From Trebouxia sp. TZW2008 (Eukaryota; Chlorophyta; Trebouxiophyceae; Trebouxiales; Trebouxiaceae), in the NCBI GenBank assembly GCA_002118135.1, contig BDIU01000149.1, positions 375-64,374 of the forward strand: a DNA stretch of 64,000 bases, read 5' to 3'. The notes below the pieces were generated by a model, which was not told the origin of the DNA, did no database searches, and was given only the letters and a program-made list of their open reading frames with translations. A program made the position numbers and the translations under genes. Of the stretch, positions 46,236-59,000 are shown one piece after another; position 1 is the stretch's first letter; each line of letters begins with the position of its first letter.

Positions 46236-46450
46236 TGACATCCAAAAGTGACAATTTGACGGATCAAGTGTTTTGGTACAAAGCGGATGTACATAATGAG
46301 AGATGGCGAACCTGCCTAGATTACTTCTGGGAACAAGCAGAACAAGAAGATCAAGACGATGAACCTGAGGCCGGAGATGACTTCAATCAACAAATATTTG
46401 GAGCCGGCCGGAACGGAATACAAGTCAATGTGCGTAAAATAGCAAATTGA
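46236..46450 (+). CDS. Hypothetical ORF upstream of the BRO-N-like gene
   Basis: Open frame with first ATG at 46236 (MTSKSDNLTDQVFWYKADVH ... ), 71 residues, acidic in the middle (EQEDQDDEPEAGDDF). The open frame extends upstream to 46073 without an ATG. It is followed 60 bases later by the BRO-N-like frame on the same strand, as in a compact viral or transposon-borne pair. No family recognised. Confidence 0.3.
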
Positions 46451-46510
46451 TGATCTGTCTTTGGAAGACAAAACTCATAGGAAGAGTTGATCATTATCAA
46501 GACATCAATC

Positions 46511-46975
46511 ATGAATATTGTCCAAACCTTTAGCACAGGCTCTGGCACATTCAACATCAATATTGTCAACACAGAAACACATCCTTGTTTTCAAGTCAAA
46601 CAAATTGAAAACGTTCTTGGCATGACCGACATCCAAAACCTGGATCTAGATGAAACAGAGCTTTTGATTTCCTCAGCCAAAACTGCTAACGGAGTACAGC
46701 GATTTGCTTTTTTGACTCGAAGTGGACTGGAGCGTGTGCTTATTACATCCGACAATCCTGTAAGATTCGAATTTTATCGGTGGGCTGGCAAAATAATGCA
46801 AGAGCTGAGTGATGACTGGGATTCGCATATGAACAAGCAGCTGCAAGCTAAGGACAAGAAACTCAGAACACTTCAAAGGAGTGCGCCAATACGTCGTTTC
46901 GAAATTTCGAGGATCCAGCAGACTATACGGTTCTGCACCGGGCCCGAAAGCAGCCTGCAGTCGACCTCGACGTGA
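46511..46975 (+). CDS. BRO-N-like (virus/phage antirepressor-type) protein
   Basis: Intronless 154-residue frame from the ATG at 46511. The pattern FNINIVNTETHPCFQVKQIENVLGM ... TELLISS ... RFAFLTRSGLERVLITSDNP ... FYRWAGKIMQEL follows the BRO-N domain: a first strand, a 'F-x-x-K-D-V-x-x-x-LG' helix, then 'LTESGLYxLIFxSxxPxAKxFxxWV'. A charged helical segment follows. Such proteins are typical of nucleocytoplasmic large DNA viruses, phages and their insertions (family knowledge). Whether this copy is viral, transposon-borne or domesticated cannot be told here. It ends 42 bases before the start of the giant gene. Confidence 0.55.
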   Translation: MNIVQTFSTGSGTFNINIVNTETHPCFQVKQIENVLGMTDIQNLDLDETELLISSAKTANGVQRFAFLTRSGLERVLITSDNPVRFEFYRWAGKIMQELSDDWDSHMNKQLQAKDKKLRTLQRSAPIRRFEISRIQQTIRFCTGPESSLQSTST

Positions 46976-47017
46976 TTGAGACATTATCAACTTTCTATAT
47001 TGGATGTGAAGACTGGC

Positions 47018-50000
47018 ATGAGTGCGCTAGGCCAGATCAAGCTGCCCTGCATTCTCGGGTTCGAGGTCGCCGAAGAGACCGGTTCTCCCAGCACACGATT
47101 TCTTGATGCGGTGTTGCCAGCGGTGAGACATTGACACTCTAGAAACAAGCTGTGTGGATTGTAATCAGCCTGACAGTTATGCCAATGCCTCCAGGACTTT
47201 GACCAGAAGGAGCGCATCCTGCATGGCAACCGTCTGCTCACGGCGGGTACGGATGATAATGACCTGGCAAAAAAGAATGTTGCCTGGCACAATCATAGCG
47301 CTGATCTTGCATGCAAATTGCAGATGGCGCTGCGCTGACAAGCTTGCAGGCTCACTACTGTATCAGTCCTGACAGTGAACCACTGCTAGGCCTACTGAAG
47401 CGACTCAGGTGACACACTGAGGCTGCATGCCATTGATGACTTGGAAGACACAGCTATTGGCTGCTCAACTTTGTGTCTGGAATGTGTCCCCAGAGCAAGA
47501 ACCATTGTGCTTCTATCCTTGTTTGTCCTCACAAGGCTTTCAATGATACAGGGAGGGCCAGAGCGCACGTCCTGATTTAAGCGCCTTTCAGAATGCATAT
47601 GACAGCGCCTGCAAGTCTGCCAAGCAAGAGACACAGCGGATTACAAAGAAGCTTCGCAAACTCTCTGACAAACAAGACAAACAAGAAGTGCATCAACCCA
47701 AGGGTTGGAGGCTTGGCCGCAATCCTGACCTTGACCTTCTACCACAGCTCACCCTGCAAGACCTGCAGTCACAGGTGCAGCAAATGTTTGTAGCCAGCCT
47801 TGCAGCAAACGAAGCAGATTCACAGGGTGATGATATGCAACTCGAGTTTGTCAGCCAGCAAAGCATCAGCGCAGCCTTAGACACCAATCAGCAAGCCAAA
47901 CCATTGTTGTTTGCAGTCATGGAGAACACTCCCTCTGCAGCTGACTTTTACCAGCACCTAGATGTGAAGAACAAAGCTGAGCTGAATCGATGGCTGGAAG
48001 CCTATGGGCCAAAGTGGATACAGGGGCGTGTTGCATATCTTGGCGTCATCTTGTACACAGAGGCACAGGTGCAGCAAGTGCAAGAGCTTCTTGGACCCAC
48101 AGAGCCCCCAATTGAGCCGCTTCTGACACTCCTGATGACTCTGGATTGTGGAACAGACAGGGATCAGCTTGAAGTACCTGTGTCTTTTGTGATGCGTGTG
48201 AAGTCCGTAATTTCCAATACCTATGCAGCTTCAAACCTGGAGGTACAGATCTTGATGTTTTGATGCAAGTCTGGTTTAGCTGAAATTCTGTGCCTTGTCT
48301 TTTTGGCAAGCATCCAGCTTCAGTGCTGTGTTGATGTGAACGAAACAGGTGTTCATTGGAAGCAGCAACAGCAACAAGTCTACAGTAGGCGAGCTCCTGC
48401 ACATTATCAGGAATGAGCTTGAGCAAAATGGCATCACCGCTACAGCTGGACAGGCAATGCAATTGGCAAAATTGACTCTGCAGCAAGATGATCAAGCCAC
48501 ATGGCTCATGCCATTACAGGCAAGCCGCTGTTTGGCTGACTGACTGGTATAGCAAGAAGCTCACTGACTAAACACACTTTACAGATGCTGTATCGAGGAG
48601 CTGTCAAGCATTGTCAGCATGCAAGTGTCTGCTCTCATCAGCAATTGGCCTGTTGATTTAGTCTTGCAATTGCAAAAGTCGCAGCCCCTGCACAAGCTAC
48701 TTTACATCTCTTTGTCACAGTTGTCACATAACTGTGCTATAGCTGTTGCAGGCGATGGATGAGGCTGTCGCGCTGGCTGACTTCCTGTACAGTGGCAAGC
48801 AAGAAGTTGCACAAGCAGCTTGAGAACGAGGATGTGGAGAGTAGAGTCTGGCTTGCTGTCATCAAGATTCCGGTGCTGCCACCCTTACAAGTCACAGAAA
48901 TTGCTGCCCCTGAGGCTGATGCCATGCGCTCGGTAGTCATACAGCAAACCTTCCCAGAGGCACCTGGATATCGGCTGCCGCTTGTGAACAACAACCAATC
49001 AGCTGTGGCCAATGAGCTGATTCTGAGGGTGTTGCTGATGCAAGGTGTATCATTGATATCAATCTCCTTGTTGTTACAGGTTTTGTGCATGGCTATCACA
49101 CAGCAGACTTGATTGCTGCAAGAAATCAAGTCTGACACAATAGTCACATGCACCCGCTCTGTACGATTCAGTTGATGTACAGCAGCAGTTCACCTCAACA
49201 TAACGTCACAGAAACATGTCACACGTCTTTGCTGCACATGTAATGACAAGCAAGGAATCGCATGCCAAATTATTGCAACATGCTATTGCAGGTCTTCTGA
49301 AAGATGCATCGCCTGACAGCTACAAGCGGGCTTTGGAGCAGCTGCGGAGCAAGTATCACAAAGGGCTAGACTTCATTGTGTTCACACCCGTCTACCTAAC
49401 CCTGCGTGAGCAGACTCTGCAGCGTTTGAAGGATGCTGGGCTGAAGAATAGTGATGGGTCAGAGCCCCGAGTCCTGTCCTACAGGTTCTCTGCTGAAACC
49501 ACGGTATGTATTCATGTGGAGTATTGCACAATTAGTTGTTTGCCTCGCAATGAGCGGCATTGCATGAAGTTTGGCCAGTGGACAAATGATTAGCATCAGA
49601 CTCATGTGTTCTGTTTTGCAGAGGCAGTTTGAAGCCTTCAAAGGCTAGGTGTTGAACGCAGCAAATAGGCAGAAATTATTTGTCATGATAGTTGATGAAG
49701 CACACCATGCAGCTGTCAGGCAAGGAGCCCATGATGCTTTTGTCAATGATCTCATGTGGGAAACATCTGCCAGCAATGCAGCAAGGCATGGGCCTTTCCC
49801 AAAAGCAGCCATGCAGCCTAGGGAGGTATCAGGTGGACTGTGCGATCAGCCAAACTTGCTCACTTTGCTAGTGAGCGCAACCCCAGCATGTTTGCTGACA
49901 GCAGACTCCCGCGTGCCTAGATGTTACTACGTTCCAAGGGGTTCAGAGACTGCACACCTTGCACAAAGGATGGGATTGCAGCCTTACAGCATCGTCAGTA

Positions 50001-53000
50001 CCAATGATCAGCACGTTGCTTATGGAGGGAGGGCAAAGCTGAAGGACATGTCCTGGAGATTCCTGAAAGATGGTGAAGAGCAGCCTGTAGATGCGACTGT
50101 GCTGCAAGAATTGATCAAGGAGAAGGTACTTCACTACACAAACCTCAAGCTGCCATGTGTCTCTTTACATTAGGGCCACGATTTGACCCTGGCAATGTTG
50201 GAGCTCACATGTGAGACATGAATGTGCATTGTTCATTTCAACACAACCCAAACACACCTGAGTTGGTTGACTTTGCATGGGTTGGCTGCAATCTGCTTTT
50301 TAAAGCATGCGCGAAGCTGATATCGTTGATGCATTGATCATTTGACATGCAGGTGGTTAGGGAGCTGAATGTTGTAGAGTGGAATGATGCTGAAGTTGTC
50401 CCTGTCCCCTACCGTAGTATCAATGACTACATCAAGTCAACTAACAAGCCGCGATATGATCATCATGGCATCTTCAGTGACAACAATTTTGACCAGAAGC
50501 TGGCTGCCATCAGGTAACAATGAATTGCTTGCACCACCAAATCTGAACTTCTGCTGCTGTCAAATCAGGCATATTGGGCGAGCCCCTATTGTAACTGCAG
50601 ACAAACATGTACATTACACAACTCCCCTATGCGCTGTACGGCACTGATGGTGGTGATACAGCCATGTTTTCGATGCGACCACTGTGCTTGACACAGGGTG
50701 TCTCTGAATGATCAGTATTGCCGTGATGGTGTTGTACAAGCGCATGGGTCTTCTTGGCAATTGCTTGCTGATCTGGGTTTTGCTGCACAATCTTGATCAT
50801 GATCAAGATCGCAGTGCTGGACTGCAGGCGGGCAAGAGTGTTCCAGACCAGCATCAGCAATGATGTTGCTTTGGCCCTTGACTATGTACTCTCCATGCAG
50901 TACTTCCGCATCTTTCGCTATGACGCCAACAGCCCATCTCATTTGATGACTTTTGCTGACAGCTTGGGACGCCTGGCTGACAATCAGCATGTAGATGACT
51001 TCCTTGGTGGTCTACTAGGTTCTGCGCAGCATGCTAGTTGTTTCAGCAGTGACGAGAAGCAAGCTCTACACGCCATGCTGAGGCTACCATTGAGTCTTGC
51101 CATGGACGCAGCCAGTGATGCAGTGCAGCCTTGGCTGCAGTCTGTGTATGAGCAGATGCAGTCAGACTTGAAGCTGCCAGCTTGGCCTGGTTGCCTGAGC
51201 TCAGTTGCTGGTGGTATGAAGTGGACACCCTCAGATAAGCAGATCCTCAAGGCATGGCTTTATGCCAAGTTGGCCTCAGAAGAAAGAAGATCTGCTGTCA
51301 GCTCTCAAAGCGCAGAGAGACACAGACAATTCTCTGAGACAGAACGACTGGTCAAGAGTCTCATTGCCACAGAGGACTTCACGCCTGAAGAAAGTTGCGC
51401 CCCACTTGCCGCTTCAGGTATGCACATCACACTTGAAGCACCTCACTGGCCTGACAGCAGTTGCAATCATGTCACAGTCTGAGTTGTCTGCCTGCTTGCT
51501 TTCTGACATGTGATTAGTGCTTGAGACACACCAGCTATGTATCAGCAAGCCATTCCATCTGTCAATACTGGTTTTGCTTGTTTTGTATGACTTCATATGT
51601 GCAGAAAGCTTTTTGGGCAACCAACAGCACAATGGCAGTTGCAAGCTAATCCAAAGCCAGCTGAGATTCATTTGACCTTACCTGTGTTGCAGGCAATATG
51701 CAGCTGCAGCCTGCTGTGAAGGGTCCCCTCATAGTCATGAGGGTCAGGGCTGCAAAGGCGTCTGACAGCATGGGAACAAAAGTTGTCAGTGTCTTGACTC
51801 GGTATCTGAAGTACACGCAAAGCCAGCAGATACAGTGGCAGCATAAGGCAGCCAGTGGCAGCCAATATCCATGGCAACTGTTTGAGGTCATTGGTGATTT
51901 TGGCAGCAATGACCAAACAGAAGTGATGCAAAAGCTGTCTGATCTAGCAAAGCACAGGTTTGCATGTCCTCTTCTGTGGCAAGCGGCTGCGCAAATACAT
52001 GCATTGTTGTGGATTGCACCCATTGAAGATTTGCATTGTGCATCCATTGTAGATTGCATTGTAGACTGTTTGAATTGTAGATTGCATCCAAGTCTCAACA
52101 TAATAACATGCCAGCCAACAATCTGGTGGAACTTCACATCTGCCACAGCTCTATGACAACGCATATCTGGGGAATAAGTGCAGTCCATTCTACCTCCAAT
52201 ATGCCAAATACATGCCAGTGATTGCTGCCATTAGAGCTGAAGTCCTAGATGAGTAAGTGCGTGACTTTCATAACTCTTGTGATGCCCTTGAATTGTCACC
52301 TACTGTGAGAAGCATTCTTTGGCAAGTTGAAGGCCAATGCGCTTGCAGTGCAGTGCTTGTCTGTGAGCAGCGCGTAGGCTGCTGTTCTATTGCCACCTCA
52401 GACCTGCACTGGCCATTGCAGGCCCATGAGTCCCGACCACCCAGAGCGCAATGCGGATGGCTTCAAAGAGTACTGGACTAAGCAAGGAAAACCTCCATCT
52501 TTGCACCTGTACAGTCAGTACAAGAAGATGCTGGACAAGGCAAGGCAACAAGCAGATGGCATTTCCACAGGCAAAGCGTCTCGCAAAGCAGCATCTCTGC
52601 AGTACTCAGATTTGCATGGGGTCCCAGCGATACTTGTGCTGTGTGAGAAAGGTATGAGCCAATACTTGCAATCGTGTCCACATGCCCACCTGCGCCACAC
52701 TGCAACTTGCAACCAGACTGTTTTTGGCATTGATGTCTACCTCTCTTGTAAGAGTAAAGGTCCCTGCCTCATGTCTCTGTTTGCTACTGACACGCGCATA
52801 AAACATCAGCTGGATTGGTCTGCTTCATGCAGGTCGCATGGGTGACACCTTCCCACAGACATTCTCCTGCCAAGATCAGCGACTTCGGTCTGGAGCAAAG
52901 TATGTCACCTGGGTTCAAGAGCTGGGGCGCCTATGCCGCTATCCGTCTGTTGTCAACGCTGACCAAATGAAGCCTTTGGAGCGATGTTCCTCCAATCGGC

Positions 53001-56000
53001 TGAAGCTGTTAGCTGGTGCCTTGGCCTATGCACATGGCAAGGAGAGTCTTGTTGGCGGTGAGTCAAAACGCATGGGCCAATGACCTTGCTGTTTGCTGTG
53101 TATACAATGAGCTGTGACTTGCAGATTTGAACTGTTCTGGTAGACATCAGAGGTCTCTGACATCGTGCACAGAATATTGCTGGCCACAACACTGAAAGAT
53201 GCATGCCACATTCAAACAGAACCGTGATTGTGGTTGTCATGATTACGCAACTTTCAGCATGACTGTCAAATCTGTGTGCATCACAATGGTTCTTGCCATG
53301 CAAGATTGTTCACGGCATCTCAGCAGGGGTGTGATCAGCATTTTGTGACACAGGAGACGACAAGATTGCAGCATGGGAGAGAATCGTTGGGGCAGTAAAG
53401 GCTGCACAAGATCAGTCTGTCTCTGATCTCATCTGGGTTCTTAATCAGGCGTCTGTCCATCCCGACTCCCTTGTGAAAGAGGAGATTCAAGAGATCCGCA
53501 GTTTTGCTGACACAGTAGTCCAACTGCAAGACAGTGTGGCCATTGAGCAAAGCATGCGCCTGCCAGATATCCAGTCAGAGCTGAAATTGCCTTGGACAAA
53601 GAATCTGCTGGAGAACGTCGTTCAAAACATTAAGACATGGCGTCTGGCAATTCTTGAGCACTATGGCGTTGGGCAGACCGCAGAAGAGGCTTCTGTCTGC
53701 AATCAGGCACCATTTGGACCTCCTGTGCGCATATTTGTCAATGATCTCTTCCGTAAAGATTGCTTGGACAGCCATGACCTGGTGGAGCTGTTCTGCTGCT
53801 GCAAAGACACAGACGTTTTGCTGCAGCCAGACAGCATCATCACCATTGCCAGGCAAGCCATCACTGACTCACCCTTTACAAAAATCTCTGATTGCATGTC
53901 ACTGTCTGCAGCACCATGGCATGCGCATGTGCTCTGCCTGCCATACCATCTGTATCTGGCAAATGATTTGATGTTGTCATGATAATGCGATGTGCAAGAA
54001 GGTGTGACAATCTTGCACTGAAAAGTGTAGTCCTATCGTGGCAGGGTGAGCATGGTGTAATTTTAGGCCTATAGATCACAATTAATGCCAAGTAACGTGA
54101 CCAGTACAAAAGGTCTCAAAAGCTGGATCTCTAGCTATGGATGAGCAGGGTGCTTGGCACGGGGAGATCATCTGCAGTCTGACTATTGCAGCATGCAACT
54201 CTGACATGAATGACATGTTCGTCACTTCTACTGTGTTAGGCCTGCAGTGACTGCACATAGCTGAGCATGCAATGCTATCAGAGCTGTGTTTCTGTGTTTG
54301 GCTTGAGTCCAACATTGTGCACAAAGCACCGTCCTGCTTATGCTTTGCTATCTGATCATCATGGCTTTTACGCACATGTTTGCAGGTATGCGCATGACCT
54401 GCCATATGCTCTGGTGGGTTTGGAAACTCATAAGAAGCTTCAACGGGTGAAGGAGGCCACGCAGCAGAAACAAGAGGGTGAGAGCGGCAAAGCCCTGAGA
54501 GATCTATCCAAGAATGTCCTTGAAAACTGGCCAGCGGTATGCTTCCACTTCTGCAACCCAAAATACGCTTTGGTCAGCGGGTGGCCAAGCCTAATTGATC
54601 AAGCAACTGGTTTCATAAATAATATCAGTAGTTGTACACAGGCTAAGGCTATTCTCAAACAAAGGGCTTTGCATATCCTTGCTCAGTGACTCTTTGCTTT
54701 GCAGGCGCATGCTGTTGTTGAAGGCTGTGATCACAGACGCCTTTTGCTTGCTATCAATATCAGTGATGGGAGCAGAAGTGCGGCAGTTGTTCAAAACCTC
54801 TGCGCGCCTGTTGTAGCATTGATGCTGTTGCATGGCAGTGTCTGAAGGAGGACCAATTTACACCTTCTTTGTGTTTGGGCTACGCATCAAGTGCTGCATG
54901 ATCTTTGCCAACAGCTATGCAAGACACATGGGGTACGCTGCAAGATTTGCAGACCATGCCGTCTTGTAGGTGCAAGAGTTAGCAACTGTGGCCAACTTGA
55001 ATACTTGTCTGGTTGCAGGGCAGCCAGGTGGACAAGTTCATGCTCTACACGAGGCAGCGCCTTCATGGCGCTGCTGTGCATGATTATAGAGATGAGGCCA
55101 GGTCTAGCAACAAGCACTATGATTCTGGTTCAAGCAAGCACAAGGGCCACATCCACAAGAATCGGATCCTCCTCAAAGCACAGCCTCAACAGGGCAAGAC
55201 AGGTGCTGCCCCTTGCTTTGTACCTGCATCCTGCATACTGATGCATGCCATCTTGCTCTTTTATGCTTGAAGAGATCCAAGATGATCTTGCTGCTGACTC
55301 CTGGCCTATTGTTGCTTGGTTGAAGCAGCAGAGTCAATACATGTCACAAATGGCCGCCAACTAAGGTTGCACTTCTTTTGCAGGAGCCTACATTGGGTTC
55401 CTGCAGCATTTGCGGATCATTCTTCAGCCCACTGACATGTGGCAGCCACGTCCTGGAAAGTCAGAATCATCAGCAGGTTTGCTTGCAGACCAGCGCTGGT
55501 ATGCCAAAAAGGAAGGTGGGAGCCTGAGATGGCAGCACCCGTTCTTTGATGACCTGATGAGTGACTGGCGGCTGTACAGTGCGCTCAAGCCAGGCAAATA
55601 TGCCCACCAGGTACGCCATTGCTCCTAGGCATGCTGAAAGGAAGCGGACATTCTCAGCATTCCACCAAGCAGAAACAAAATCAGATCAGGCTCATGGCCG
55701 TATGGGTCACAATTCCATTCTGGCTTGCGCGCGCCAAGTGCCCACCAATCAAGCCATCAAGCAATGAACCAATTGATCAGCTTCTCAATCAATTGAATGT
55801 ACAATCTGGAGAAGTAGTTCAAGTTGATTCAGAGTGTTCAACACTGTGCGAGTGCTTTGTCTTCTTTGGATCACTTCAGCTCAGCATTGCTGTTTTCAAC
55901 AGTCAGACTTTGCCATATATTGTGATGGAAGTGGCTTGACAGGTGCTGCTGTCCTGCAGGTAGCGCTTCGACGTATGCTGCTGCTTGCCTCCGTTGCTAG

Positions 56001-59000
56001 TCGCCAGCGATGCTGGATTGAAAGGTATAAATGTCTGATGATGGGAGTGCAAGGTGAGAATATACTTGTACTGAAGGGCAGGGAGGCGCTGGACAAGATG
56101 GAGCAGGACTTGAAGCCTTATGCACAAGAGCCTCCTGTGGTTCAGGCTGCCTCTGCCAGTTCACCGCTGTTCTTCACAATGGACACAGCTGCTTTCAAAC
56201 TGGTAGGAGTGCACACTGTTTGTCTGGATGTCCCTAGACCGGCTTGACAACAATATTGTAACATAGATCCGCCCCACCAATACCCATTACTCTGTGGATG
56301 ATGTGCATTGTGCTTTGCCTCACAGCAAAGCTTGATTGATTCGCACTGGATGTAGGCTATCAATTGGGATAAACGTATCGGAGATGCTGTAACAGCTCTG
56401 GCTCAAGCAGACTCAGCCCTGCAAGATGCTTTTGGACCTGACATCAGGTACACTGTTGGCGGCCATTACTTGTCTGCTTGTCCTGCAAATGCACAGTTGT
56501 CCTTTGCTTGTTTGTGTTGCTAGACATTTTACTGCACTACTCATGTTCCAGTGGAGCATGTTAGACTCAAGCAGCTGTCATACATATGGCACTCCCTGCC
56601 TTTCTCACATATACACATAATGCACATGTTGACAGGCATGGTCATCAGATGAGTGTTACCTGGTTACCGCTCATGCATGAGCAGCTGAAAGTGCAGTGCG
56701 CTGTCGTACAATGTTGGTTTGATATGCAGACTGCTGGGAGCTGAGCAGTCAAAGACACGTATAGAGGTCAGCGGCAAAATCAGGCAGCAACTTCAAAACG
56801 TAGTATACTCCAGCGGGAATGTGCCATGCATGAATGTGGTGCAGCAACACCTTTGGCCTGAGCACACAACAGCCCGACTAGGTGGCAGCATCTCAGAGGC
56901 ACTGACTGACATATGCGATGAGCCAGGATCTTGGTCTGCCAACATGCCTCCAAGTGGTGCAGCTGGGGTCTGTCTCAATGGGCATGTTGCTCACACGATG
57001 CAAGTGGGACGAATTCTGCGGCCTGTGCCTGCTTCCAAGGAGCTGCAGCAAAGCAAGGTGACTAGGACTATTGACATCACCAATGACTTGCATGATGCTG
57101 CAAGATGATCTGCTCAACCCTGAACCACTTCTGGCAAGATGCATCATAGGCTTGTGTATGCCATAGCTTGCATGCCCTTCTGCACTTTGCATCAAGGCAT
57201 ATGTGATGCCTTGCTCTTGTATACAAGTATCACATCAAAGATCTTGATGTGCAGATGGTGGCAAAGATGCCAAAGCTTACCCTATCATCCGACGAGCAAG
57301 CTATGCTGTTTCCAGAGCAGCAGAGCTTTCCGCTGCCCGCAGTACATGGTCCTGTGTTCCTGGGCACTGCTGAGGCATGGGACACCTTGCAGTCTAGCTC
57401 GTCTCAGCCAGTTCAGTTTCTTGACAGGGAACAGTTCAGTGTGCAGCCGACAGAGTCACTCTTTGCCAGTCACGAGCAGGGTCAGCCTGAGCAAGTCCAC
57501 AGCTGGATTTTTGTGCCCTCTTTCAACAGGTCTGAAGGCAGCGATCCTCATCAGATGCGGATTGACTGGGCAGATGCTGTGTCACCCACTGCCCAGTATG
57601 TGCGCATCATTGTTGTGAGGGCAGACAAGAAGGAGGTGCAGGTATGCTGACAGGCACAATATCCATACAATGTCTGCCCAAGTCAAGGCTGATGGTGCTG
57701 TCTTGCCGCATTTGACTGCATTCTTGGTTGCTTTGGCCCAGCAGAGACAGTTGGTTCTGAGACTGCTACATTGACCAGAAATGATATGTCTGTGATTAGT
57801 GCTGACATGGCTGGGTAGATGTGCTGTTGTGTGCTCTTGGGTCTCTCATGCTACAGTGCCAAACGCAAAGCCTGGGTGACTAGGCTGTTCAATCTGCGTT
57901 GTGACATGTGTATGCACATCCTGTTTTGCTTGTGAGTGACATGTTGTTGTCTGTAGCTTACTATGTGCATTCCAGTCTGACTGATTCCAGACTGCAACAA
58001 TTTTTGCAGAACTACAGCCGTCTGCTGCTGGACCACCAGCTTCAGCTTGATACACATATAGGGGGCAAGCAGACAACATTGCTTATGATTATGCCCAAGC
58101 TCATTGATCTGCAAGGGCTGAAGTCAGATGCTACGAAACCTCATCAACGTCAGACACAAAGCCAGGAAACAGGCATTGGCTATGCCCGCCTTTGCACTCA
58201 GCTTGTAGCACACTTGATGGGTCTGAAAAGCATCTGGATGCTTGATGATAACATCTCAGACTGCTGGCAGCTTCCCTATGATGACTTTGTCAACAGCTCA
58301 GACCACAAGCATGGCGACCTTCAACCGATCAAGTTTGATCAAGCCATGCGCAGCATCGAACAACGGGTATGTATGTCAGAAGGAAAACGCTCCTTGTCAC
58401 TTTGTGCTGCTAGCTGATGTGTCAGTCCTGATAATCTTGCCTTGCTGGACAGCAACAACATCTTCTCAAGGCATGCTGTGTCTAGCAGTCACAGGCGAAG
58501 CTTTGACTATTGGGCTACATGCAGATCTTGCCGGGGTCATCTCGCAACTTCAGCGATGGCAGCGCCATTGAGGATGCAGTCAAAAGGACCGTGTGTGAAA
58601 CAAGGCAGGGTGTCTTTACAGTCAGCCCACGTAAACTTCAGCAGGTAAAGGCATTGCCACACAGTGTCAAGCAGCAACAATAAGATGTCTAGCTTGTTCT
58701 TACATCAAGACTGCTGATATTGTTATTGATTGTTTACTGGATCATGTCTTCATGCTGATGCATCTGTAAGCAGCAGGTTTTGCTTTTTCAGGACGCTGGT
58801 AAGAAGACACAAGGGATAACAGAGGTCAAGAAGCTGCAGGATTTTACAGGGTCATTTTCCAGTTATGGTGTCATTGGCCTGAACATGCACATCAATGAGG
58901 CGTACAAGGCAAGTGAGCCTGCTAGCTGTCGATGGACGTCAACATGATGTCCAGTTTGGCTGAAGTCTGAAATTATCGCTGTTCTCAGCCTGAAAGTCAC

